A DNA stretch of 15,282 nt. It comes from Candidatus Aciduliprofundum sp. JdFR-45 (GTDB lineage Archaea > Thermoplasmatota > Thermoplasmata > Thermoplasmatales > JdFR-45). The stretch covers positions 1 through 15,282 of the forward strand of contig MTNG01000093.1 in assembly GCA_002011395.1 (NCBI GenBank). Direction: 5' to 3'. How positions within the stretch are numbered: the stretch's first letter is position 1; every line of letters starts with the position of its first letter. Below, piece after piece: positions 7,248-13,334 of the stretch. The notes under the pieces were generated by a model, which was given only the letters and a program-made list of their open reading frames with translations, did no database searches and was not told where the DNA came from. A program made the translations under genes and the position numbers.

Positions 7248-7385
7248 ATGCGTCTGGAGGTGCTGTGTGCCCTGACCGTTCTTCTTCTCCCCCGCGCGCC
7301 TGCGAGCGTCCCAGCCATAGGTCGCATGACCCCACACCCTAACCAACCGGCGGTGCGGGTAAGCGACGATGTTGCTGAGGTTTAG
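7248..7385 (+). CDS. Possible 45-aa secreted peptide or leader ORF
   Basis: A 45-residue ORF begins at ATG 7248 with a strong ribosome site (GGTGGTGAG) ending at the base before it. The N-terminus looks like a signal peptide: R2 and E4, then CALTVLLLP, then PAS/VPA as a possible cleavage region, leaving about 25 polar residues with several prolines. Its TAG (7383-7385) overlaps the GGAGGTGA ribosome site of the beta-propeller gene, so the two would be translated in series. It may be a real small exported protein, a regulatory leader peptide, or the remnant of an exported gene. I recognise no family. The good start signal and operon position favour reality; the short length and lack of any known match limit confidence. 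Confidence 0.45.
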   Translation: MRLEVLCALTVLLLPRAPASVPAIGRMTPHPNQPAVRVSDDVAEV

Positions 7386-7396
7386 GAGGTGAGCCT

Positions 7397-8806
7397 TTGA
7401 AAATGCATCTCTGGATTGTAATAATTTTCATCCTTTTGTCCCCTTTACTCATCCCGGGAGATCAGAGCGCAGGGTTGAGTGCTGAGATCAACTGGAAGAT
7501 TGACCTGCAGAAGGAGCATGATGTGGGCTATCTCGTATACGACCCGTACAGGGATGTGATGTATTCTATATCCGGCCGACTTGCCACCTTAAATAAGAGT
7601 ACCGGAAATATAGAGCGTGTTTACACCCTCGTGGATGAATATGACAACATCACTGAGAGGGTGATGGAATTGTATTGCCTTGAAAACAGCACATATGCGA
7701 TAGTCAGGGGTGCACACTGGACAGGGGTATACTGGGCAGGGGAATTATGGTTTATCCGTATAGAAAACGGTGAAGTTGCTTGGAAATTCAAGCCTTTTTT
7801 TACGTCCTATGACTCCTATTCCCCGGAGATAAGGTATCACTACGCAAAGAACGTGGTGGAGAGTGGTGGGCATGTTTATTTCAAGATAACGTGTGCACTG
7901 ATAACCTACGTTGCATGTCTTGACGTGGCCAACGGCACCCTGATCTGGAATTACAGTGCGGACGAACTAAATGGGGTGTGGATGGCCATCCATGATGGAT
8001 CTCTCTACATAGGTGGAGAAAACCTTTCAGGCATTTCCACGCTGGTGCTGGACGCGGAGACGGGGGAGCCCGTGAGGAATATAGAGAATTTTATGGTGAT
8101 GGAGATATACGGCAACAGGATGTTCGGATTATCTGAAAATCTCATCTACGCAAACCTAACCTGCACGGACCTCCATGGGAATGTACTCTGGAAAAAGGGT
8201 CTGGGCGAGGGTTACGGTCTGTGGGGTTGCAATCTGCAGATATACAACAATACGATATATTTCACCACGAAAGATACACTCTACGCCATTGATATGGACG
8301 GGAACATAAAATGGAAGTTTACCGTCCCCTTCGCGGCGTTTTCAGAGGGGGCGCCGTTTCTACAGCCACCCATATTCGATGCAGAGGGGAAAATGTACCT
8401 GGGGTACACATTTGATATAGAGTATGGACCACCATGGAGCGTATGGTTTCAGGAGGCCATAAGAATTGGCGCATATCCCTACATCTACTGCCTGAATCAG
8501 GACGGGGAGGTACTGTGGAAGGCCATGCCGGTGCTCAACAGATCACAGATGTTCTCCATCGCGTTCATAGAGGCAATTGACGGAGATGGGAATATATACC
8601 TCAGGGGCGGGAGTTACGTCCCCAGTGAATCCCCGCACCCGTGGGAAAAATACCTTGTGAGCGGGTACTACCTCGCATCCATACGTGTGGTCCCACACGT
8701 TCATGAAAGGAGTGCATTCGCAACCTATGTGTTCATCGTGTCCGGTGGGGTGATGAGCACCGCCGTAATCGCTCACATCCGCCTGAAACGAAAAGCGCCT
8801 TTATGA
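7397..8806 (+). CDS. Secreted, membrane-anchored PQQ/WD-like beta-propeller protein
   Basis: Predicted exported protein of 469 residues. N-terminal signal or anchor (WIVIIFILLSPLLI, 6-19), then repeated propeller blades of the PQQ-like pattern, each a short strand, an Asp/Asn-Gly turn and a W: RIENGEVAWKF, LDVANGTLIWNY, LDAETGEPV, TDLHGNVLWKKG, IDMDGNIKWKF, LNQDGEVLWKA. I count about seven such units. A C-terminal membrane helix (about 442-460) is followed by a basic tail RLKRK, so the propeller would face outside. Nine N-x-S/T sequons (N66, 84, 97, 179, 185, 209, 253, 284, 381) fit a glycosylated surface protein. Start TTG 7397 follows GGAGGTGA by 4 nt; ATG 7403 is an alternative. The gene is more A+T-rich than its flanks. 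The protein could bind a ligand or scaffold others; no cofactor residues of true PQQ dehydrogenases are recognised. Confidence 0.8.
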   Translation: MKMHLWIVIIFILLSPLLIPGDQSAGLSAEINWKIDLQKEHDVGYLVYDPYRDVMYSISGRLATLNKSTGNIERVYTLVDEYDNITERVMELYCLENSTYAIVRGAHWTGVYWAGELWFIRIENGEVAWKFKPFFTSYDSYSPEIRYHYAKNVVESGGHVYFKITCALITYVACLDVANGTLIWNYSADELNGVWMAIHDGSLYIGGENLSGISTLVLDAETGEPVRNIENFMVMEIYGNRMFGLSENLIYANLTCTDLHGNVLWKKGLGEGYGLWGCNLQIYNNTIYFTTKDTLYAIDMDGNIKWKFTVPFAAFSEGAPFLQPPIFDAEGKMYLGYTFDIEYGPPWSVWFQEAIRIGAYPYIYCLNQDGEVLWKAMPVLNRSQMFSIAFIEAIDGDGNIYLRGGSYVPSESPHPWEKYLVSGYYLASIRVVPHVHERSAFATYVFIVSGGVMSTAVIAHIRLKRKAPL

Positions 8807-8812
8807 GTACCC

Positions 8813-10114
8813 TCACATCTCCACGAACTCCCTCATCACCGCGTCGTCCACCGCCGCGGCCTTTTCCTGGATATCCCGGAGCAGCGATTCCAGAAGGTTC
8901 GCCGCCTCCTTCTTGCAGCCCCCGCAGAGCCGCTCACCTCTCCGGCATGAATCGTATATCTCCCTGAGCCGTTCGTCGTCCCTCTCCAGGTGGTACACGT
9001 AGAGCTCGTAGACGGCGCACACGTCGGGATTGCCCCCCTTCTCCCTGTGCTCCTGCACGGTCTGGCCTCCACCCGTCAGGGCGCGCATGACCTTCTTCCG
9101 CGCCATTTCCGGGGAATCGCTGAGGAAAATGGCGCTGTTCTCATCCGAGGAGGACATCTTCCCGCCGGTGAGCCCCGTCATGAAGCGGTGGTACGTGGAG
9201 GCGGGGAGGTAAAATGCGTAAGGATTCTCCTCCCTATCCGCCCTGAGGATTATCTCCTCCACCTCCTCCAGTGAAGAGGCATCCTTCACGTAGAGGGCCC
9301 CGTATGGAATGTTAATATCAAATTCGCTGAATCTCCCTTCCAGATGCCTCCTCGCGCGGACCAGCAGCGCCTCCGCATCGCCGGACTTCACGAATACGCC
9401 CACGCCCTCCTCGGTCTTCTTCACGCTGTAGGTCCGGGCCCTCCTGGCCACCTCCCTCGTGAGGCGTATGTGGGGGTCCTGGTCCACGCCGACCGGGACC
9501 ACGGTGGGCCTCATCCCGCCGTACTCGTCCAGCTGCACGTGGAGTATGTCCCCTATCTGCACGAGGGGCGCAAATAAATGCGCCATGTTCACCGAGGGCT
9601 CAAACCCGTATATGCCCAGCACCTCGGAGAGGTTTGTCCTCTTCCCCAGTATGTAGGCGAGGTCCGTCACGGCCTTCCTCCGGCTCTGGAAGTAGACCCT
9701 CGCCCGCCCGGGGTCCAGACCGAGGGCGATGTAGTTCCTCACGTATTCCCTGAGGGCAAGATCCTTCGCCGCGTCCAGCGGAACGTTCCTCGCGCCGTAC
9801 GCCTCTATGTCAGCAACCGCTATCGTTATGTCCCCGCCCATTTTCTGGTAGTACAGCACCTGGTCTATCACCATCTTGTGGCCTAAATGCATTCTACCCG
9901 AGGGCATGAGCCCCGTGAGCACCGAGAACCTCTCGCGGTTCAGGATGGCGCGGTAAACCCTGTTAAAGCCCCTATGCCCGAATATCACGCCCCTCCTGAA
10001 TATGGGCGGCGCGTCCGGGAGGTCAAAGGAAAACTCCTCTATGCCAAACTCGTCGCGGAGCTTCGCGTAGTCCTTGTACTGGTGCGACGCCCACGGGTTT
10101 ATTATTCCGGCCAT
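8813..10114 (-). CDS. trpS: Tryptophanyl-tRNA synthetase
   Basis: Class I aminoacyl-tRNA synthetase that charges tRNA(Trp). Of 433 residues, the HIGH-type motif is PSGRMHLGH (71-79), the KMSKS-type loop is GGKMSSS (317-323), and VVPVGVDQDPHIRLTR (205-220) is diagnostic for TrpRS as opposed to TyrRS. The N-terminal INPWAS and a C-terminal CRRGERLCGGC are typical of the archaeal/eukaryotic type. About 90 residues (225-310) lie between the DQDPH and KMSSS blocks, more than in the compact archaeal enzymes I know. The frame is open 67 codons further upstream, but ATG 10114 is chosen because it starts the conserved part and has a TATA box at leaderless distance. It stops 6 nt from the convergent beta-propeller gene. 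Confidence 0.96.
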   Translation of the reverse strand: MAGIINPWASHQYKDYAKLRDEFGIEEFSFDLPDAPPIFRRGVIFGHRGFNRVYRAILNRERFSVLTGLMPSGRMHLGHKMVIDQVLYYQKMGGDITIAVADIEAYGARNVPLDAAKDLALREYVRNYIALGLDPGRARVYFQSRRKAVTDLAYILGKRTNLSEVLGIYGFEPSVNMAHLFAPLVQIGDILHVQLDEYGGMRPTVVPVGVDQDPHIRLTREVARRARTYSVKKTEEGVGVFVKSGDAEALLVRARRHLEGRFSEFDINIPYGALYVKDASSLEEVEEIILRADREENPYAFYLPASTYHRFMTGLTGGKMSSSDENSAIFLSDSPEMARKKVMRALTGGGQTVQEHREKGGNPDVCAVYELYVYHLERDDERLREIYDSCRRGERLCGGCKKEAANLLESLLRDIQEKAAAVDDAVMREFVEM

Positions 10115-10135
10115 GCGCGACGATTGCCGCGGGGG

Positions 10136-10142
10136 TTTAAAA
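10136..10142 (-). promoter_or_regulatory. TATA box of trpS
   Basis: Minus-strand TTTTAAA centred at 10139 is 25 nt before ATG 10114, with no Shine-Dalgarno between: a leaderless arrangement. Confidence 0.65.
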
Positions 10143-10167
10143 CGTTTTTCTTCCTCTCTGATAAATG

Positions 10168-10176
10168 TATATAAAT
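10168..10176 (+). promoter_or_regulatory. Strong upstream TATA-like element
   Basis: TATATAAAT is the best TATA match in the 138-base gap between trpS and the three-gene operon. It would start transcription near 10198, leaving a leader of about 55 nt before ATG 10253. It may be a second promoter of the operon. Confidence 0.4.
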
Positions 10177-10222
10177 CTTGCCCAGAAACTTCTGTAAAAA
10201 TTTGATATACCATAATTCGGTG

Positions 10223-10230
10223 AAAATATA
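10223..10230 (+). promoter_or_regulatory. TATA box of the three-gene operon
   Basis: AAAATATA, centred at 10226-10227, is 26-27 nt before ATG 10253, the same leaderless spacing as elsewhere in the window. Confidence 0.5.
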
Positions 10231-10252
10231 GCAGGGGAATGGTTTGGATGTG

Positions 10253-10864
10253 ATGCATATGGTTAAGTGTCCGTGCTGTGGGAAGGATGTGGTGCGTCGG
10301 CTGGACAAAATACAATACAGGAGCGAGCCTGCCGAGGAGTTATGGCCAAAGATGTTCGCTAAGCACGGAAAGTTGCTGGAAAGACCATACATATATCTGC
10401 CAAATAAGATAGCGGAACTCAAATCAGATATAAAAGAACACGTCCTGCCCTACTACGCATATCTCGTGGCATCCAGTCTGAACGACTACGAAGAACTGGA
10501 AAAAATAAACAGCGACATGGAGTATTATCGGGAAATGTGCGAGAACGGGAACGGTATGTTCTTCGCGGGGTTCTTTAAAGCACTCTCCCTGATATGCAGG
10601 GCTTTCATGGAGGAAAGCGACGCAGATAAAATCAGCAAACATTTTGCCTCCGTAACTACGAGATACAGCGTTTTTAAATTCGGCGATGAGGAGGAAGAGG
10701 AGGAAAGCGAGGAGGAGGACGAGGAATACGAAGATGAGGAGGAATACTACGACGAATACGACGAGGAATGGGAGCGCCAATGCGAGGAAATCATTAAGAA
10801 CGCTGAAAGATTGAAGAGGCAGTGGGAAAGAAATGAGTTGTATGACAAGGGGGATACAAAGTGA
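10253..10864 (+). CDS. Unknown protein with N-terminal CPCC knuckle and acidic tract (203 aa)
   Basis: I do not recognise this protein. It opens with VKCPCCGK (C6, C8, C9), half of a zinc-ribbon-like knuckle; the other cysteines (C96, C115, C177) are scattered, so metal binding, if any, may need a partner. A mostly helical middle follows (about 50-135, for example ELEKINSDMEYYREMCE), then a very acidic tract, about residues 144-173, rich in Glu, Asp and Tyr, and a basic helix (IKNAERLKRQWER). The acidic tract could mimic nucleic acid or bind a basic partner. ATG 10253 sits at leaderless distance from a TATA box; TTG 10244, GTG 10250 and ATG 10259 are alternatives in frame. It overlaps the next gene by 4 nt, so both are probably translated together. 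A+T-richer than trpS beside it. Confidence 0.7.
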   Translation: MHMVKCPCCGKDVVRRLDKIQYRSEPAEELWPKMFAKHGKLLERPYIYLPNKIAELKSDIKEHVLPYYAYLVASSLNDYEELEKINSDMEYYREMCENGNGMFFAGFFKALSLICRAFMEESDADKISKHFASVTTRYSVFKFGDEEEEEESEEEDEEYEDEEEYYDEYDEEWERQCEEIIKNAERLKRQWERNELYDKGDTK

Positions 10865-11103
10865 GGGATGTAAGGAGCAGTATAAAGAAAACCATTTACT
10901 TGTTTGAAAAACACCATGGAAATCACGACTTCACCGCCGAAACACGCCTGTGGCATATCATGTATATGCACGTTAAGAGAGATGAGGGATGTCATGGGGT
11001 GGCTCTTCTTCGCAGTAAGAAGGATGGTAAGATGTTCCTCGCGGTGCATCGCATCAGCAGGGAACATTGGGAAATCATGGAAATCGTGGAGCCAGAGGGG
11101 TGA
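10861..11103 (+). CDS. Small unknown protein carrying HRISR motif (80 aa)
   Basis: Unrecognised 80-residue basic, histidine-rich protein. Its GTG start overlaps the stop of the preceding gene in the sequence GTGA, and GGGGGAT about 6 nt upstream can act as ribosome site, so it is likely a true coupled cistron. The C-terminal half reads like strand-turn-strand-helix: GVALLRSKKDGKMFLAVHR, then ISREHWEIMEIVE. The segment KMFLAVHRISREHWE resembles KVFAIFLHRISRRYFE of the following gene product (its residues 72-87), so the two proteins may share a small structural unit. The gene ends 5 nt before the next ATG. Possible roles include a partner or inhibitor of the putative peptidase downstream; this is inference only. 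Confidence 0.65.
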   Translation: MRDVRSSIKKTIYLFEKHHGNHDFTAETRLWHIMYMHVKRDEGCHGVALLRSKKDGKMFLAVHRISREHWEIMEIVEPEG

Positions 11104-11108
11104 GGCAC

Positions 11109-11681
11109 ATGCCGGATATGCGAAAGGAAATATATGGGGTAGAACCAGAGGATGTCGTGAAACACATGGGCAAGGTAATGAATAGAGAGCATGCCTCAAA
11201 GCTGTGGTTGAGAGCCCTTGAAGGGTTTGACATCCCCCCTGATGTCGCCGTCGTTTTCACCGAGGAAGAGAGGCATCCTGTTGATTCCGCAGAGGCAGCA
11301 TACGGTGAAGTTGAAAATGAAAAGGTATTTGCGATTTTTTTACACCGCATCAGCAGACGCTATTTCGAAAGGATATACGAGCGCCTCGTCCATCTGTATC
11401 CGCAGATATGGAAAGATGAGGAAAAGGGGGAATACCTCACGCTATACCTGCAAAAGGTGCTGTGGCATGAGATGAGACACATTCAGGAGTGGAGAGATGC
11501 AGGAAGATATATTGTTCCTGATGAGAATGCCGCAGAGGAATACGCCGTTCAGAAACTCGGTCTCTGGGGTGAGAAATTGATAAAGTTTCTCTTTTTCCAT
11601 GATTCCGTGCTTCTTGATTTCTTCATGGAGGGACTGCGAAAGGAAAACAAAAAGCTGAAATTTAAAAGAGCGCATAGATGA
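11109..11681 (+). CDS. Putative zinc metallopeptidase-like protein, HExxH (190 aa)
   Basis: The key signature is LWHEMRHIQEW: H120, E121 and H124 form a zincin HExxH, and DENAAEEYAVQKLG supplies a glutamate (E143 or E144) 19-20 residues later, the distance of the third zinc ligand in gluzincins and in small IrrE/ImmA-like proteins. The predicted order (strand KVFAIFLH, long helix, helix with HExxH, helix with Glu) fits a minimal metallopeptidase core. I cannot assign it to a named family. The ORF is open 14 codons further upstream, but ATG 11109 follows GGGGTGAG by a few nt and starts just after the previous gene, so the upstream part is not likely used. Last gene of a tight three-gene operon; T-rich stretch at 11740-11747 follows. 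If active, its target might be a protein of the same operon. Confidence 0.7.
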   Translation: MPDMRKEIYGVEPEDVVKHMGKVMNREHASKLWLRALEGFDIPPDVAVVFTEEERHPVDSAEAAYGEVENEKVFAIFLHRISRRYFERIYERLVHLYPQIWKDEEKGEYLTLYLQKVLWHEMRHIQEWRDAGRYIVPDENAAEEYAVQKLGLWGEKLIKFLFFHDSVLLDFFMEGLRKENKKLKFKRAHR

Positions 11682-11739
11682 AAAGCGGAAGCGCACCAGG
11701 GAGAGACACCATTCGCAGGCGGTCGATATGCGCCCAGAA

Positions 11740-11747
11740 TTTTTATT
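11740..11747 (+). terminator. T-rich terminator of the three-gene operon
   Basis: TTTTTATT begins 58 bases after the stop of the HExxH gene. The spacer 11682-11739 holds no other feature I can support. The T-run lies just before the 3' end of the convergent gene. Confidence 0.4.
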
Positions 11748-11752
11748 CCCAA

Positions 11753-12031
11753 TTATCCATCGCTGAAATGCACAACTTTTCCTTTCAATTTTTTCTTCAG
11801 CGCTTTGTAATCCCGCTGCGACGATGGTTGCAATCTCAGCGCCGCAACAGTTCCTGTTTCTGCATACTCAACACTGTTTTTATTAACGGATATCGCATCC
11901 ACCCTGTAAATCTTCCCCGCGATTTCAAGGGCCATCCCCCTGGTAATCGGCCCGGAAATTACTTTGCCCTGGACAATCACACCCAGCCCCGCAATATAAT
12001 ACACCTGAGAAACTTCAATACTAGACGGCAT
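11753..12031 (-). CDS. Solo EF-Tu/EF1A domain-II-like beta-barrel protein (92 aa)
   Basis: A 92-residue protein that looks like domain II of translational GTPases without the G domain. IEVSQVYYIAGLGVIVQGKV (5-24) matches the V-x-x-V-x-G-x-G-x-V-x-x-G-x-V strand pair, SGPITRGMAL (26-35) the conserved SGxIxxGD turn, and KIYRVDAISVNKNSVEYAETGTVAALRL the later strands where EF-Tu has SIEMH and A-x-x-GD-x-V-G. A basic tail (KALKKKLKGKV) follows. Domain II in EF-Tu contacts the aminoacyl end of tRNA and the ribosome, so an RNA- or ribosome-linked role is possible but unproven. The frame is open to 12070, but ATG 12031 is chosen: it is 25.5 nt from the shared TATA centre. Divergent from the next gene. 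Confidence 0.75.
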   Translation of the reverse strand: MPSSIEVSQVYYIAGLGVIVQGKVISGPITRGMALEIAGKIYRVDAISVNKNSVEYAETGTVAALRLQPSSQRDYKALKKKLKGKVVHFSDG

Positions 12032-12054
12032 AAAAGAGGTATAGAAAAGCGGTC

Positions 12055-12058
12055 TATA
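12055..12058. promoter_or_regulatory. Shared bidirectional TATA element
   Basis: The palindromic TATA core inside TCTATATGA is centred at 12056.5. That is exactly 25.5 nt from the first base of both divergent start codons (12031 on minus, 12082 on plus), the leaderless spacing seen in the rest of the window. One TBP site may serve both genes. Confidence 0.55.
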
Positions 12059-12081
12059 TGAATCTTTCACAGAGGGGAAGG

Positions 12082-12678
12082 ATGCCTGAATCCGAACACA
12101 GAGGTTTTAAATACCATGGGCACCGATATGGTCCGGTGCTCCTGGAGGAAAGCAAGTACATACGGGGCGGGGTGTTCCTGCGCGCCTGCGAGTTCATAAG
12201 GGAGGGGGAGGGCGATGAGGGGTTTGCGCACCTGGCGGATGCGCTCAGGGACGCGGGAGGGGTGGACCTTGAAAGTGTCAGGTACCACTCGTGGTACCCT
12301 TTCTCTCAGTACCTCCAGTTCCTCCATACGGTTGCTGACATATTCGGCATGACCTTCCTGAGGGAGATGGGCAGGGATTTCATGAGGCACAGCAACCCGC
12401 TGGACACCATGCCGCACACCGCGAGAGCTTTTTTCATAAACCTACCCCATCTGATAGGCAGGTATGAGATGGGTATTGAGACGGACGTCCTTGAAATGGG
12501 GAGGAACCACGGCGTGATAGAGATCCGAAACGCCACCGCGGACCCGTGCGTGCAGGAGTTCACACTGGGCATACTGGAGGGCGCGGTGGACGCCGTGGAG
12601 GGAATGACCTCCGTCAGGGTTCTCCGGTCGCCGACGGGAGATGACGGGACGACCGTTTACCTCTTTGAGTGGTCCTGA
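12082..12678 (+). CDS. Possible V4R/heme-NO-binding-like ligand-sensing protein (198 aa)
   Basis: A soluble 198-residue protein. The region YPFSQYLQFLHTVADIFG (about 72-89), then RDFMRH, a central LPHLIGRYEMG, and a C-terminal half with alternating strands ending in CVQEFTLGILEGAVDAVEG (156-174) and DGTTVYLFEW recall the HNOB/V4R/DUF2378-like superfamily of small-molecule sensors, where an F-x-x-G-x-L-x-G helix and a last strand ending in W are usual. I rate this as a fold guess. The only cysteines are C36 and C156. ATG 12082 is chosen over the ATG 24 nt upstream because the shared TATA element would then lie within the longer reading frame. The gene overlaps the convergent tmk by 22 bp at its 3' end. 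Composition is close to the flanking housekeeping genes. Confidence 0.65.
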   Translation: MPESEHRGFKYHGHRYGPVLLEESKYIRGGVFLRACEFIREGEGDEGFAHLADALRDAGGVDLESVRYHSWYPFSQYLQFLHTVADIFGMTFLREMGRDFMRHSNPLDTMPHTARAFFINLPHLIGRYEMGIETDVLEMGRNHGVIEIRNATADPCVQEFTLGILEGAVDAVEGMTSVRVLRSPTGDDGTTVYLFEWS

Positions 12679-13265
12679 AGAAGAGCGTCCACGAGGCGCT
12701 CCACGAGTGCCTCCACGGGGAGGCGCGCGTCCAGAACGATGAATCCGTGTTTCTCCGCCATGGCGAGGTACCGCGCCCTCACGCCCTCCAGAAAGCGCAA
12801 GTCCTCAAACCTCTCCCGCGAGGTTCTCCTGCCCGAAACCCTGGCGAGCCCCTCTGCCGGCTCTATGTCCAGAAGCACAACGGCATCCGGCCAGAGCGCG
12901 AAGGGTTGGAAGAGCATCCACAGCCACTCCTCCATCTCCGCTCCGTGCTTCTGCCGGAGACGCTCACCCTGATAGGCGATCGTGGAATAGACATAGCGGT
13001 CCGCTATCACGTCGTAACCTCTTCGGAGCCATCCCCGGATCTCGCGCACGTGTTCGCACCTGTCCGCCATGAAGAGGAGGGCCTCCGTCTCCGGTTCTAT
13101 CCCGTCCTCCACGGCCCTTTTTATGAGCGAGCCAACCACGCCGTCCGTCGGCTCACAGGTCAATTTCACGCTCCTGCCCCCTCCCTCAAGTTTATCCCTC
13201 AGAGCGCGCGCAAAGGTCGTTTTCCCGCTCCCGTCTATGCCCTCTATGGCCACGAACACGGACAC
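12657..13265 (-). CDS. tmk: Thymidylate kinase
   Basis: Phosphorylates dTMP to dTDP with ATP for DNA synthesis. The 202-residue protein has the P-loop GIDGSGKTT (9-17), the DRY motif of the family at D89-R90-Y91 followed by YVYSTIAYQG (91-100), and an arginine-rich lid, SGRRTSRERFED, near residues 150. CEPTDG (37-42) is the dTMP-proximal EPT segment. Start is GTG 13265 (further GTGs at 13259 and 13253 are in frame); the minus strand before it has an A/T-rich TTAAAT element at 13282-13293 and no Shine-Dalgarno, which fits a leaderless transcript. The 3' end overlaps the convergent sensor-like gene by 22 bp. Confidence 0.95.
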   Translation of the reverse strand: MSVFVAIEGIDGSGKTTFARALRDKLEGGGRSVKLTCEPTDGVVGSLIKRAVEDGIEPETEALLFMADRCEHVREIRGWLRRGYDVIADRYVYSTIAYQGERLRQKHGAEMEEWLWMLFQPFALWPDAVVLLDIEPAEGLARVSGRRTSRERFEDLRFLEGVRARYLAMAEKHGFIVLDARLPVEALVERLVDALLQDHSKR

Positions 13266-13303
13266 CCATGCGGCGGGGGTGATTTAATTTTTTCCTAAAA
13301 ACG

Positions 13304-13310
13304 TATATAT
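13304..13310 (+). promoter_or_regulatory. TATA box of the two-TM secreted protein
   Basis: TATATAT is centred 28 nt before ATG 13335. The 69-base gap to tmk also carries the A/T-rich minus-strand element of tmk at 13282-13293, so the two divergent promoters are separate. Confidence 0.65.
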
Positions 13311-13334
13311 GCCCTCTTCATTAGGTTTTCAGGG

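Noticed and set aside
7397..8806. Quinoprotein alcohol dehydrogenase
   Set aside because: Only the propeller repeat pattern is seen; no PQQ-binding Glu/Asp/Cys-Cys set or cytochrome domain was recognised.
10115..10315. 67-codon N-terminal extension of TrpRS
   Set aside because: It crosses the TATA box and the A+T-rich intergenic region, and the conserved protein starts at ATG 10114.
11067..11108. Upstream start of the HExxH gene overlapping the 80-aa gene
   Set aside because: ATG 11109 has a better ribosome site and follows the previous stop by 5 nt.
11682..11752. Possible tRNA or small RNA in the gap
   Set aside because: No cloverleaf, GTTC-type T-loop or paired acceptor ends could be found.
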